From: Anomaloglossus baeobatrachus
Lineage: Eukaryota; Chordata; Amphibia; Anura; Aromobatidae
Direction: 5' to 3'
Length of the DNA: 64,000 nt
Assembly: GCF_048569485.1 (NCBI RefSeq)
Contig: NC_134364.1
Location: forward strand, 137,122,132-137,186,131
Under the pieces are notes generated by a model. It searched no databases. It was not told where the DNA came from and was given only the letters and a program-made list of their open reading frames with translations. Positions 39,701 to 50,300 of this stretch are shown here, piece after piece (the first letter of the stretch is position 1; each line of letters opens with the position of its first letter). Position numbers and translations under genes: made by a program.

Positions 39701-41910
39701 CGGGTGACAGCGGCCACAGCCGCTGCGACCGTGGGTCGTGCCTGCTCCTCCTCCGTTCCTGACCAAGTCGCCGGTTCAGGCAGACCTACCTGGCTTCCTG
39801 ACACCCCGGTTGTGGGGGAACCATGCACCGAGATCTTACCTGGGAGCACTTCCGCTCCTGGACCGGCCCCAATCTCACCTGCCTGTTCCCCTCCTGCAGC
39901 AACAGAACCCCGCTGTGAAATCTCTGGGGACCCCACATTTGCTGTGGTAGCCCCCACCCCACACACTGGTCCTCCCCCTGCAGCACCCTGCTCTCTGCTT
40001 ATCCCTGCAGAGGGCAACAGATCCCAGCTCACAGGCTGATTACTTGTAGAGGCATTGTCACACCTTTCTCTGACCCCCTCCCCTGTCACAGCTGCAGCTG
40101 TGTGTGTGTCTATGGTGTCTATGCAAGCAGAAATATCAGAGTTCACTCCCTCCTCCCTTACATCATTCATAGATAACACATTAACATTGTCCGGAGGCAT
40201 GTCAGTACTGGCTGAAGGTTCAGCCCTTGGTTGGGGCCCAAACTGGGAGGTTATCTGCCCCAAATCTGTCCCAAGTAGCACGTTTGCGGGGATCCGATCA
40301 GTTACCCCCACCTCCCTCACCCCTCGCCCTGCGCCCCAGTCCACATAAATGTCAGCAACAGGCAGCGCCGGGTCAATGCCTCCAATCCCGGAGACAGCGA
40401 GGGTTTTCCCAGGGATCAAGTCTTGGGGGGACACCATCTCAGGCCGCACCAGAGTCACCTCCGAGGCGCTGTCTCGCAGTCCTATGGTCACAGACCGGCC
40501 GACGGTGACAGGTTGGAAGCTGTCCAGGGACCTACCACCACCCCCACCCACACAATACACCTTGGGCGGCCCTTGGGACGGGGACGGAGCCGGGGCCTTG
40601 GGACGCTGAGGGCACATGGCCTTGAAGTGTCCAGGTAGGTTGCACTGGTGGCACCGTCTTGGTTCCGCCACGGGCCTGGAGAGGGGAGTTGAGGGGGACA
40701 CCCCCTGCAGTCTAGGGGCAGGTGGGGCAGTCGCAGAATTCATCTTACCCCCTCTCCAGGTGCTGCTGGTGGCTGCTCTCCTGGCTTCAGGAGCCCGATT
40801 GTTGGTGTAGTCATCGGCCAGGGCAGCTGTAGCCGTGGACCCCTTTGGCTTCTGGTCTCGGATGAACTGGCGGAGATCCTCAGGGCAGTTCCACAAGAGT
40901 TGCTCCGTGATGAACAAGTCCAGGATCTCCGGTCCGGTGGAAAGTTGCAGGCCTTGGGTCCAGTGGTCGGCAGCTCGGGCAAGTGCCCGCCTGTGGTCAG
41001 CCCAGGAGTCCTTTGGTCCCTTCTGTAGGCTCCGGAACTTCTTGCGGTAGGACTCTGGGGTGAGGTTGTACTGTTGGATCAGGGCCCGCTTGATGGTGTC
41101 GTAGCCCTGATCTGCCTCAGCAGGCAAGTCCCCAAGGATATCCAGGGCCTTACCCCTTAAACGGGGGGTCAGGTATTTGGCCCACTGCTCCTTGTCCAGA
41201 TGGTGCTGCAAGCAAGTCCGTTCAAAAGCAGTCAAGAAAGAGTCCAAGTCTCCATCCTTCTCCAGCACTGGGAAGTCCTCAACACGGACCTTTGGAAGTT
41301 TGGTGTCTTGAAGGTCACGTGTGGCTGATGAGGGCCGGAGCTGAGCTAGCTGCAGCTGGTGGTCACGGTCTGCCTGTTGCCGTCGCTCCGCAGCCTCACG
41401 CTCTGCCTGGCGCTCTTCACGCGCTGCCTGCCGCTCTGCCCTGCGCTCTGCCAGGAGTTCCTTGTAGCCCTCCTGGTCTCCAGCCTGGAGAAGGGCCATA
41501 GCCATTTGAAGAAGGCTATCCGAGCCTCCCAGGCTCGGTGGAATGGCACGTGGTGATCTGCGGCCCGCTGCGGAGCCTGGTGCTTCACTGTCCATTGCAG
41601 AGCGGAGGGCTGGCATCTGGCTCGTTGAGGACCCTTGGGTGAGCTGCTCCTCATCTTGTCCAGCAGTGCCAGGTTGTGCAATGTCCTCTGCAGAGCTGTT
41701 TTCTGGCGTCGAGCTCCTGGAGGACTCGTGGGCAACCTCCTCATTACTGTCCACAGCACCGTCCTCCCTCTCTTCGGCTCCTGCTTTAGCATTGGCCAGT
41801 TGCCTAGCTCTGCTCCTGGTGCCATCAGCCATTCTTGCAGACTTTTGGTCACTGACACAGAACTGACACCTGATGCCTCCACACACCTTACAGTATCTGC
41901 ACTCTGACAC
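36724..41910 (-). CDS. Gag-Pol polyprotein of Gmr1-type gypsy element
   Basis: A single minus-strand frame of 1728 codons. In order: a gag region with a capsid-like helix-rich part (residues about 200-380), a zinc knuckle CHQCNLPGHFKAMC near residue 425, an aspartic-protease-like DSA motif near 480, an integrase with an HHCC-type zinc region (H..GHLG near 867, CETCQRVG after it) and catalytic block (VDLVGPL near 932, CERFNGTL near 1020), a reverse transcriptase (from about 1310; YLDDIAVF near 1437) and RNase H (QTDASDFGLG near 1587). Integrase upstream of reverse transcriptase is the diagnostic Gmr1 order. A pro-lysine/glutamate-rich linker (residues about 600-830) is unusually long. It is the element's own gene, not a host gene. 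Confidence 0.9.
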   Translation of the reverse strand: MSECRYCKVCGGIRCQFCVSDQKSARMADGTRSRARQLANAKAGAEEREDGAVDSNEEVAHESSRSSTPENSSAEDIAQPGTAGQDEEQLTQGSSTSQMPALRSAMDSEAPGSAAGRRSPRAIPPSLGGSDSLLQMAMALLQAGDQEGYKELLAERRAERQAAREERQAEREAAERRQQADRDHQLQLAQLRPSSATRDLQDTKLPKVRVEDFPVLEKDGDLDSFLTAFERTCLQHHLDKEQWAKYLTPRLRGKALDILGDLPAEADQGYDTIKRALIQQYNLTPESYRKKFRSLQKGPKDSWADHRRALARAADHWTQGLQLSTGPEILDLFITEQLLWNCPEDLRQFIRDQKPKGSTATAALADDYTNNRAPEARRAATSSTWRGGKMNSATAPPAPRLQGVSPSTPLSRPVAEPRRCHQCNLPGHFKAMCPQRPKAPAPSPSQGPPKVYCVGGGGGRSLDSFQPVTVGRSVTIGLRDSASEVTLVRPEMVSPQDLIPGKTLAVSGIGGIDPALPVADIYVDWGAGRGVREVGVTDRIPANVLLGTDLGQITSQFGPQPRAEPSASTDMPPDNVNVLSMNDVREEGVNSDISACIDTIDTHTAAAVTGEGVRERCDNASTSNQPVSWDLLPSAGISREQGAAGGGPVCGVGATTANVGSPEISQRGSVAAGGEQAGEIGAGPGAEVLPGKISVHGSPTTGVSGSQVGLPEPATWSGTEEEQARPTVAAAVAAVTRSGSAGSQGASRRSDSSSPSDQVAAESGGGQDTGPGVLTEDVTVSSILATSSQGFQAALEADDSLKALKEQAAQPPSDSDPERVVWDQGRLYRATVQQGSPEAWPRDRQLVVPYPFRTELLRIAHEIPMAGHLGIAKTKARLNQHFYWPKMGADVAAYCRSCETCQRVGKAGPRPKAPLVSLPIIDEPFRRVAVDLVGPLAIPSSSGKRFILMVVDYATRYPEAVALSSIRADKVATALLEIFSRVGFPQEMLTDRGTQFMSQLMEALCKQVQVRHLVASPYHPQTNGLCERFNGTLKQMLKMLVDSHGRDWERYLPHLLFAYREVPQASTGSSPFELLYGRRVRGPLALVKEAWEGDLATPGVSVIEYVMRFRDKMQALTQLVHDNMAQAQADQKRWYDQNACERTYQVGQKVWVLVPVPQDKLQAAWEGPYLVYQQLNPVTYLVTLDPAHGRRKPFHVNMMKAHHEREACALPVCNLPEEGEAETLLDMLAQVRAGGSIEDVEVGHQLLEDQRSQLWATLLPFRGLFTNQPGRTDLAVHHVDTGDHPPIRRSAYRVSLEVQQHMRQEIDEMLKLGVIQASNSAWASPVVLVPKKDRTTRFCVDYRGLNAVTVADAYPMPRIDDLLDQLAGAQYLTIMDLSRGYWQIPLTRKARERSAFITPFGLYESTVMPFGMRNAPATFQRMVNTLLKGLEGYAAAYLDDIAVFSPTWEDHLEHLAQVLRRIHRAGLTIKPGKCQLAMSEVQYLGHRVGGRTLKPEPEKVEAIASWPTPRTKKQVMSFLGTAGYYRRFVPCYSSLAKPLTDLTKKKLPSAVDWTMDCETAFRALKDALSSPPVLQAADFTRPFVVQTDASDFGLGAVLSQVDSASQEHPVLYLSRKLLPREVAYSTMEKECLAIVWALQRLQPYLYGRHFIVETDHNPLSWLHTVSGTNGRLLRWSLALQQYNFTIRHKRGRDHGNADGLSRQGEVADGRTGEHRSVLPPSALKRGEV

Positions 41911-42035
41911 TCTAGTGTTGAGCTAGTCTGAAGACCCCAGCAGCCACAGCTGCTGCAGGCAGTCTTTAGTGTCTGGGAGTATGGGTCTCACACTCACACA
42001 CACTATTATCTCGATCCCACCGCTTGCCACCAATA

Positions 42036-43311
42036 TGTCACAAACCACCGGGGGGGTCACTCAGAAATCCCCCGCGCTGGCTACCAGTACGTCACAATCG
42101 GGGGGTAACAAGTGGGGGTCACCCCTCCTTTATACCTCCCGACCGACAGACAGAGCACGTGACGCGCTCTCTAGCGCCCCTCTTATAGTCAGGCCAATTA
42201 TGGAATTGCCCGACAATAAGCAAGGAGGCCGCTATACTACTTATGCCGATTATTGAAGGGTCCCCGGTGAGAGTAGGGTATATATTCCCCCGACCTCCGC
42301 GGGCGGAATATATAAAACCTCCCTGAATCTCACTGGCCTCCCCACAATAATCCTTGGCACAACTCGCTGCCACCAACCGCTTCACGGTAACTATTAGCCG
42401 AACACACAGACGTGGGATTCAAGATCGAGATAACAGAACAGCCCAAGATTAATTATATAATTTAATCAGCCTAAAGCACACTAGAAACTACAATATATAC
42501 AATAGGGAATCTACAGAATATACATATGTCAGAGTACAGTTACAGATAAAGCATGGGTTACAAACAGGCATACACAGTTCCAGCAGTTACCTTGTTGCGT
42601 CTGGCCACAGGGGGGCGCTGTAGACCAGGTTTCCAGGAACTCCCACAGATGTTTCCTACACGTGACCCCCAGCGAAAGAACGCTGGAAAATGGCCGAAGT
42701 AGGGTTATCAACCTGGGCAGATCCAGGTCCCCTCCTACCTTAGTGACCTCACAGGGAAGCACTGCTCCACCCCTGGCTTGAGTTATGGACAATCCCCAAC
42801 ATGGAATATGGGCCATAACTTTGCCTGGGAGCGTCGTAGGCAGACGCCAATGCTCTCATTGTGACAGCTATGAATTTAGCTACAGAACGAGGGGACTCAT
42901 GACCTGTCTGCCAGTTCCCCATTGGCTGATATCACGCCTGGGGCATTTCCCGATGTCCTGCTCCCATAAAAAGGGTGTGCCAGCATCGTCCGCATGCGGG
43001 GACACCATTTTTATGGTTGCCATATTTATCGGAAATATGGCTTGCGAGATATGAACCATTTTTTACTGGAGTCGTTCTGTCTGCTAGTTCCATAGCCTTG
43101 CTAATGAGATACAACTCTTGTTACAGGGTGACGGCAGGGAGTCATCCTGTGTCCATTGTTCCCACACCACCTCATCTCCATATCACAGGACATGGCCATG
43201 GAGGTGTAAGTGGAACACTGAGAACAAGAAGGGAGGGGGCACTGCCAGGGAGTGATGAGGGATTATGACTGGAGTCATAATTCATCTTCATATCCCGGGA
43301 TTTGCCTCACA
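42036..43311 (-). mobile_element. Gmr1-type element, 5' LTR
   Basis: 1276 bases. On the minus strand it is followed, left of 42036, by TATTGGTGGCAAGCGGTGGG, the likely primer-binding region, and about 100 bases further by the start of the polyprotein. Confidence 0.88.
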
Positions 43312-44303
43312 CAGTCCATTGCACGGTTCAGGCAAATCCCCCATAATTCTGGTAGGGGGCACAACGGGTGCAACTAATTACATTTTTGGCTACTACAAGT
43401 CCAGTAGCCCGTCAGTTCGTTTCAAACAAACAAAGTAACATCTTCGACCAGCCATTAAGTCCAATGGCCTGGTTGCATCAGACAGATCAACAACATACCA
43501 GCCATTAAGTCCAATGGCCTGGTAGGACATAAAACACATACACCACACACCAGCCACTAAGTGGCTTGGTATGACAGGACACCTAAACATTCACCGGGGC
43601 CCACATTCCAGTTCAGTGGCCCGGTAGCACATAAAATGGGGGGGGTGACGTCTTCACAAAGAATCAGGGGCAGCACAGCAGGAAAGGGTGTCATCTTCGA
43701 AAAGAATCAAGGGCAAAACACAAGGGACTTCTTCAAAAAGAATGGGGGGCTATGTACAGTTTGGCAGCTCTTCATCTTCCTTACTCTCTAGGATAGATGT
43801 CAGGATCCCACTTCGGCATGGCTCCTGGTGCACTCCGCTGCAGCTCCTCCGCCATGCTACCGTCCTGGAGAAGGCTGCCTGGGACACTGCTCGAGTGCTC
43901 GACCACGCCACTCGGCTGCTCCCTTTTCCTTCTCGGAGGCGGGGCCGGAGGCTGTACTAGCAACTGGCGCCCAGCCCATCACGGCCGGCACCGCTCCACT
44001 TAGTATCAGGTACATTTTCTTGTTCTTTATCTGTTGGTCGGGCGTTTAAGCTTTTTCTGCCAGCCGGCCAGCTTATTTGGTCGCCGCTTCCTTTTCTTCC
44101 GCTTTCTATGGCGGGCACCGCTTCGCGCGCTTTTCTTGGACAAGGGGGCGGGGCTTCTCTTCGCGCCCTTTCTTCTTGCACGCCCCCCTTCTTCCCGCTT
44201 TCAGCAGCGCTAATGGCGGCGGTTTCTCGGCAAAGTACACAGTTCTTCAGGCGCACAGTACCCGGTGTGACCGGGCACGAAATCCTGTTCGTGACGCCAA
44301 AAT
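43312..44303 (-). mobile_element. Outer element internal sequence, 5' side
   Basis: About 1 kb starting with the CAGTC duplication and ending at the primer-site-like string next to the LTR. It contains short imperfect direct repeats (GCCATTAAGTCCAATGGCCT occurs twice, near 43451 and 43501). No polymerase-like frame is visible. Confidence 0.65.
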
Positions 44304-45463
44304 TGACTCGCCCACCCCAGGGCTATGGGACACCCGGTGCCGGGCCGGACTAGTCCGGTGGTAGTCAGTGGTGGCTGGGCCCGGCTCCGTGGCCCTGGTG
44401 GGTGTCAGTAGAGTATGTGGCTTAAGTTAAAGTTTGTTAATGGTTGTGTTCGTGACGCCACCTGTGGTATGCGGCTATTAATCCGCCGCTGCTGTGTGAG
44501 GCCACCGGGATGATGTTATGGCAGCAATGGTAGTACTGCTCCCCACAGCAAAGCCCGGGGCACAGTTGGTGCTTGTAAATGTCTATGCAGATGAAATAAC
44601 TGAGGCAACTTCAGAGGTGCAGTTCAAGATCTTTTACTCACAGTTCTTGTCAGGGCAGGCAGAACCCTTGGACTGCTGGGACCGCTGTCAGGGACCTCCG
44701 TCTTCTGGGTGATTCTGAGTGTGAAATCCGGTACCCTCTCTCTCTTAGTGTCTCTTTCTCGGCTGTCTTCACTAGCCTTGCCTTAGGTAGATGGACTTGG
44801 CTTGGCCTCCATTACAGCCTCCAGGCTGGGGGGGGTCACCTGTCGGCTGATTACCCCTTTTCTGAAGGTCTGCTCTGGGTTCTGGCCCTGGGAGCTTGCA
44901 ATTCCCTGGGCCTCGGTTTTTACTGTCTGGAGACTGTCTTTTCACTCCTCCAGTTTCTAGGGACCGTCCCCTGTCGCAGCTAATCACTCCACCGATGTCA
45001 CCGTGGAACGGGCCACCGCAGCCTGCAGCAACCCGTAGCGCCTCTGGGCCCTCGGCAGCGGTACCCAACAAGGACTGCTCGTGGTACCTTACAGGACTAC
45101 CCGCGGCCCTGCGACCCTTTCCTTCCTTCTCGTCCTACATGCTCACTCCTCACTCTCCCACTCCCTGAGCGAACTAACTAAACTTGACCTTCCCTTCTCT
45201 ATCTACTCTCAGATGGCTCCTCCCACCTCCCCAGTTGCTAGGCTACCAGCCTATGGGAACAGGGATGGGTCTTACAGCCCCTCTCAGCATGCAGCATGGG
45301 AGGGTTGCCTGCCACTTTCCCTGGTCCTGTGTGTCCCTAACAATGGGTGTAGTGTGAATTTACCAGGGGACCGGAGTTCACTCTCTTCCTCTCCCAGAAT
45401 AGGGCATCACACCGCAGATGGGGTGCAATGACCTGTGGCGACGGAAGCCTCAGGGGCGCCACA
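44304..45463 (-). mobile_element. 5' LTR of the outer element
   Basis: 1160 bases, direct repeat of 34103-35266. Its right edge GGCGCCACA is followed by the GACA duplication and the minisatellite. Confidence 0.85.
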
Positions 45464-47150
45464 GACATATGAGGGGGTGCGGGATATGAGGAGGAGGTGC
45501 TGGACATATGAGGGGGTGCGGGATATGAGGAGGAGGTGCTGGACATATGAGGGGGTGCGGGATATGAGGAGGAGGTGCTGGACATATGAGGGGGTGCGGG
45601 ATATGAGGAGGGGGGTGCTGGACATATGAGGGGGTGCGGAATATGAGGAGGAGGTGCTGGACATATGAGGGGGTGCGGGATATGAGGAGGGGGTGCTGGA
45701 CATATGAGGGGGTGCGGAATATGAGGAGGGGGTGCTGGACATATGAGGGGGTGCGGAATATGAGGAGGGGGTGCTGGACATATGAGGGGGTGCGGGATAT
45801 GAGGAGGGGGTGCTGGACATATGAGGGGGTGCGGAATATGAGGAGGAGGTGCTGGACATATGAGGGGGTGCGGGATATGAGGAGGGGGTGCTGGACATAT
45901 GAGGGGGTGCGGGATATGAGGAGGGGGTGCTGGACATATGAGGGGGTGCGGAATATGAGGAGGAGGTGCTGGACATATGAGGGGGTGCGGGATATGAGGA
46001 GGGGGTGCTGGACATATGAGGGGGGCAGAATATGAGGAGGGGGTGTGGAATATGAGGAGGGCAGAATATGAGGAGGGGGGTGTGGAATATGAGGAGGGGG
46101 TGCTGGACATATGAGGGGGGGCAGAATATGAAGAAGGGGTGCTGGACATATGAGGGGGTGCGGAATATGAGGAGGGGGTGCTGGACATATGAGGGGGTGC
46201 GGGATATGAGGAGGAGGTGCTGGACATATGAGGGGGTGCGGGATATGAGGAGGGGGTGCTGGACATATGAGGGGGTGCGGAATATGAGGAGGGGGTGCTG
46301 GACATATGAGGGGGTGCGGGATATGAGGAGGAGGTGCTGGACATATGAGGGGGTGCGGGATATGAGGAGGGGGTGCTGGACATATGAGGGGGGCAGAATA
46401 TGAGGAGGGGGTGTGGAATATGAGGAGGGGGTGCTGGACATATGAGGGGGTGCGGGATATGAGGAGGGGGTGCTGGACATATGAGGGGGGCAGAATATGA
46501 GGAGGGGGTGTGGAATATGAGGAGGGGGTGCTGGACATATGAGGGGGTGCGGAATATGAGGAGGGGGTGCGGGATACGTGAGGGTGTGCGGAATATGAGG
46601 AGGGGGTGCAGAATATGAGGAGGGGGTGCGGAATATGAGGAGGGGATGCGGAATATGAGGAGGGGGTGCGGAATATGAGGAGGGGGTGCAGGACATATGA
46701 GGGGGTGCGGAATATGAGGAGGGGGTGCTGGACATATGAGGGGGTGCGGAATATGAGGAGGGGGTGCTGGATATATGAGGGGGGCAGAATATGAGGAGGG
46801 GGTGCGGAATATGAGGAGGGGGTGCTGGACATATGAGGGGGGCAGAATATGAGGAGGGGGGTGTGGAATATGAGGAGGGGGTGCGGAATATGAGGAGGGG
46901 GTGCGGAATATGAGGAGGGGGTGCTGGACATATGAGGGGGTGCGGAATATGAGGAGGGGGTGCTGGACATATGAGGGGGTGCGGAATATGAGGAGGGGGT
47001 GCAGAATATGAGGAGGGGGTGCGGAATATGAGGAGGGGGTGCGGAATATGAGGAGGGGGTGCTGGACATATGAGGGGGTGCGGAATATGAGGAGGGGGTG
47101 TGCGGAATATGAGGAGGGGTGCAGGACACATGAGGGGGTGCGGAGTACGT
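45464..47150 (+). repeat. 39-bp minisatellite, right part, up to the THBS3 promoter
   Basis: About 43 units of GGATATGAGGAGGGGGTGCT plus GGACATATGAGGGGGTGC and shortened variants (GCAGAATATGAGG). G-rich on the THBS3 sense strand. It continues the array at 33786-34102 and ends only about 130 bases before the THBS3 start codon. The long minus-strand frames of up to 655 codons here come from the repeat. Confidence 0.92.
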
Positions 47151-47279
47151 GAGGTGTATCTCTTCGGCAGCGGAAAGGTTAACAGACGGAATGCGGGGCG
47201 GGGTGTGCAGTTTGGGAGGGCGGGCTTTGAAGTTTGGGGGCGTGGTCAGCGTCTCCCCGGTCAGCGCCGTGTCCTGCAC
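47151..47279 (+). promoter_or_regulatory. THBS3: Probable THBS3 promoter and 5' UTR, GC-box rich, no TATA box
   Basis: Between the minisatellite and the start codon lie GGGGCGGGG (47195-47203), GGGCGGG (47218-47224) and GGGGGCGTGG (about 47236-47245), all candidate Sp1/KLF sites, with no TATA box. Mammalian THBS3 also has a TATA-less GC-rich promoter. The transcription start cannot be fixed from sequence alone. Confidence 0.55.
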
Positions 47280-47367
47280 ATGATGGAGCCGCTCCCGGTG
47301 TACGCGGTGCTCGTCCTCGTCTTGTACCTGAGCGTCCCCGGGGAGTCCGCTCGAACCGAGCAGTACG
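47280..47367 (+). CDS. THBS3: THBS3 exon 1, signal peptide
   Basis: Encodes [19 protein letters not shown] then [10 protein letters not shown]. The hydrophobic core [12 protein letters not shown] followed by small residues is a signal peptide, with cleavage likely after GES or SA. Ends with one base of the next codon (phase 1) before GTGAGG. The start is the first ATG after the GC-rich promoter. Confidence 0.88.
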
Positions 47368-50300
47368 GTGAGGAGGGGAGAGACCGGGGGTGTGGGGCCA
47401 GGACCGCTACAACTCACTGTATACCGCCTGTGCCCGGTATATACCGTATACTCCCCACTGTATACCGCCTGTGCCCGGTATATACTGTATACTCCCCACT
47501 GTATACCGCCTGTGCCCGGTATATACCGTATACTCCTCTCTGTATACCGCCTGTGCCCGGTATATACTGTATACTCCCCACTGTATACCGCCTGTGCCCG
47601 GTATATACCGTATACTCCTCACTGTATACCGCCTGTGCCCGGTATATACCGTATACTCCTCACTGTATACCGCCTGTGCCCGGTATATACTGTATACTCT
47701 CCACTGTATACCGCCTGTGCCCGGTATATACCGTATACTCCTCTCTGTATACCGCCTGTGCCCGGTATATACTGTATACTCCCCACTGTATACCACCTGT
47801 GCCCGGTATATACCGTATACTCCTCATTGTATACCTGCCTGTGCCCGGTATATACCGTATACTCACTGTATACCGCCTGTGCCCGGTATATTACCGTATA
47901 CTCACTGTATACCGCCTGTGCCCGGTATATACCGTATACTCCCCACTGTATACCGCCTGTGCCCGGTATATACCGTATACTCCTCACTGTATACCGCCTG
48001 TGCCGGTATATACTGTATACTCCCACTGTATACCGCCTGTGCCCGGTATATAACGTATACTCCCCACTGTATACCGCCTGTGCCCGGTATATACCGTTAT
48101 ACTCCCCACTGTATACCGCCTGTGCCCGGTATATACCGTATACTCCCCACTGTATACCGCCTGTGCCCGGTATATACTGTATACTCCCCACTGTATACCG
48201 CCTGTGCCCGGTATATACCGTATACTCCTCACTGTATACCGCCTGTGCCCGGTATATACCGTATACTCCCCACTGTATACCGCCTGTGCCCGGTATATAC
48301 TGTATACTCCTCACTGTATACCGCCTGTGCCCGGTATATACTGTATACTCCCCACTGTATACCCACCTGTGCCCGGTATATAAACGTATACTCCCCACTG
48401 TATACCGCCTGTGCCCGGTTATATACCGTATACTCCCCACTGTATACCGCCTGTGCCCGGTATATACCGGATACTCCCCACTGTATACCGCCTGTGCCCG
48501 GTATATACTGTATACTCCCCACTGTATACCGCCTGTGCCCGGTATATACCGTATACTCCCCACTGTATACCGCCTGTGCCCGGTATATACCGTATACTCC
48601 TCACTGTATACCGCCTGGTGCCCGGTATATACTGTATACTCCCCACTGTATACCTGCCTGTGCCCGGTATATACTGTATACTCCCCACTGTATACCGCCT
48701 GTGCCCGGTATATACTGTATACTCCCCACTGTATACCGCCTGTGCCCGGTATATACCGTATACTCCCCCACTGTATACCGCCTGTGCCCGGTATATACCG
48801 TATACTCCCCACTGGTATAACCGCCTGTGCCCGGTATATACCGTATACTCCCCACTGTATACCGCCTGTGCCCCGGTATATACCGTATACTCCCCACTGT
48901 ATACCGCCTGTGCCCGGTATATACCTGTATACTCACTGTATACCGCCTGTGCCCGGTATATACTGTATACTCACTGTATACCGCCTGTGCCGGTATATAC
49001 CGTATACTCTCACTGTATACCGCCTGTGCCCGGTATATACCGTATACTCCTCACTGTATACCGCCTGTGCCCGGTATATACTGTATACTCCTCACTGTAT
49101 ACCGCCTGTGCCCGGTATATACTGTATACTCCTCACTGTATACCGCCTGTGCTACTGTATATACCGTATACTCCTCACTGTATACCGCCTGTGCACTGTA
49201 TATACCGTATACTCCTCACTGTATACCGCCTGTGCCCGGTATATACCGTATACTCATCACTGTATACCGCCTGTGCCCGGTATATACCGTATACTCCTCA
49301 CTGTATACCGCCTGTGCCCGGTATATACCGTATACTCCTCACTGTATACCGCCTGTGCCCGGTATATACCGTATACTCCCCACTGTATACCGCCTGTGCC
49401 CGTATATACCGTATACTCACTGTATACCGCCTGTGCCCGGTATATACCGTATACTCACTGTATACCGCCTGTGCCCGGTATATACCGTATCGCCCTCACT
49501 GTATACCGCCTGTGCCCGGTATATACCGTATACGCCTCACTGTATACCGCCTGTGCCCGGTATATACCGTATACGCCTCACTGTATACCGCCTGTGCCCG
49601 GTATATACCGTATACGCCTCACTGTATACCGCCTGTGCCCGGTATATACCGATATACGCCTCCACTGTATACCGCCTGAGGTGCCGAGTATACGGTAACT
49701 CGTCAGGCGGTATACAGTGAGGCGTATATGGTATATACCGGGCACAGGCGGTATACAGTGAGGCGTATACGGTATATACCGGGCACAGGCGGTATACAGT
49801 GAGGCGTATACGGTATATACCGGGCACAGGCGGTATACAGTGAGGCGTATACGGTATATACCGGGCACAGGCGGTATACAGTGAGGCGTATACGGTATAT
49901 ACCGGGCACAGGCGGTATACAGTGAGGCGTATACGGTATATACCGGGCACAGGCGGTATACAGTGTGGCGTATACGGTATATACCGGGCACAGGCGGTAT
50001 ACAGTGAGGCGTATACGGTATATACCGGGCACAGGCGGTATACAGTGGGGCGTATACGGTATATACCGGGCACAGGCGGTATACAGTGTGGCGTATACGG
50101 TATATACCGGGCACAGGCGGTATACAGTGTGGCGTATACGGTATATACCGGGCACAGGCGGTATACAGTGAGGCGCATACGGTATATACCAGGGCTGTGG
50201 AGTTGGAGTCGGAGCTCATTTTGGTGTAGTCGGTATAAAATCCACAGATTCCGACTCCTAGAATATATAATAAATTGGGGACAGGAGTGCAATGCAGAAT

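Larger units (their letters stand above)
35453..43311 (-). mobile_element. Ty3/gypsy element of the Gmr1 type, 7.86 kb, whole-looking
   Basis: LTRs of 1276 bases each lie at 35453-36728 and 42036-43311 (TGTCACAAACCACCGGGG to TTTGCCTCACA). They differ at only about five positions by eye, so the insertion is recent. The duplication CAGTC flanks it (35448-35452, 43312-43316). One uninterrupted minus-strand polyprotein frame fills the internal region. Integrase precedes reverse transcriptase, the order known for the Gmr1 group of gypsy elements. The element looks whole. It is the only complete LTR polyprotein in the window. Confidence 0.9.
34103..45463 (-). mobile_element. Non-autonomous LTR element interrupting the minisatellite, itself split by a gypsy element
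   Basis: LTRs lie at 34103-35266 and 44304-45463 (TGACTCGCCCACCCC to GGCGCCACA), differing at well under one percent of positions by eye, so the insertion is young. The four-base duplication GACA flanks it (34099-34102, 45464-45467). Its own internal sequence is only about 1.2 kb (35267-35452 plus 43312-44303), with the primer-site-like TGGCGTCACGAACAGG on the minus strand next to 44304 and no polymerase genes. The 7.86 kb element at 35453-43311 is inserted in it. Confidence 0.85.

Noticed and set aside
38302-41866. Plus-strand frames opposite the gypsy polyprotein
   Set aside because: Antisense shadows; all recognisable motifs are on the minus strand.
45337-47417. Overlapping minus-strand frames of 348, 574 and 655 codons (Ser-Ser-Tyr-Pro-His repeats)
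   Set aside because: They are three readings of the same 39-bp minisatellite and have no start context or conserved domain.
47368-50292. Frames of up to 776 codons with [11 protein letters not shown]-type repeats on both strands
   Set aside because: Produced by the 41-bp array in THBS3 intron 1. The same peptide pattern appears in several frames at once.
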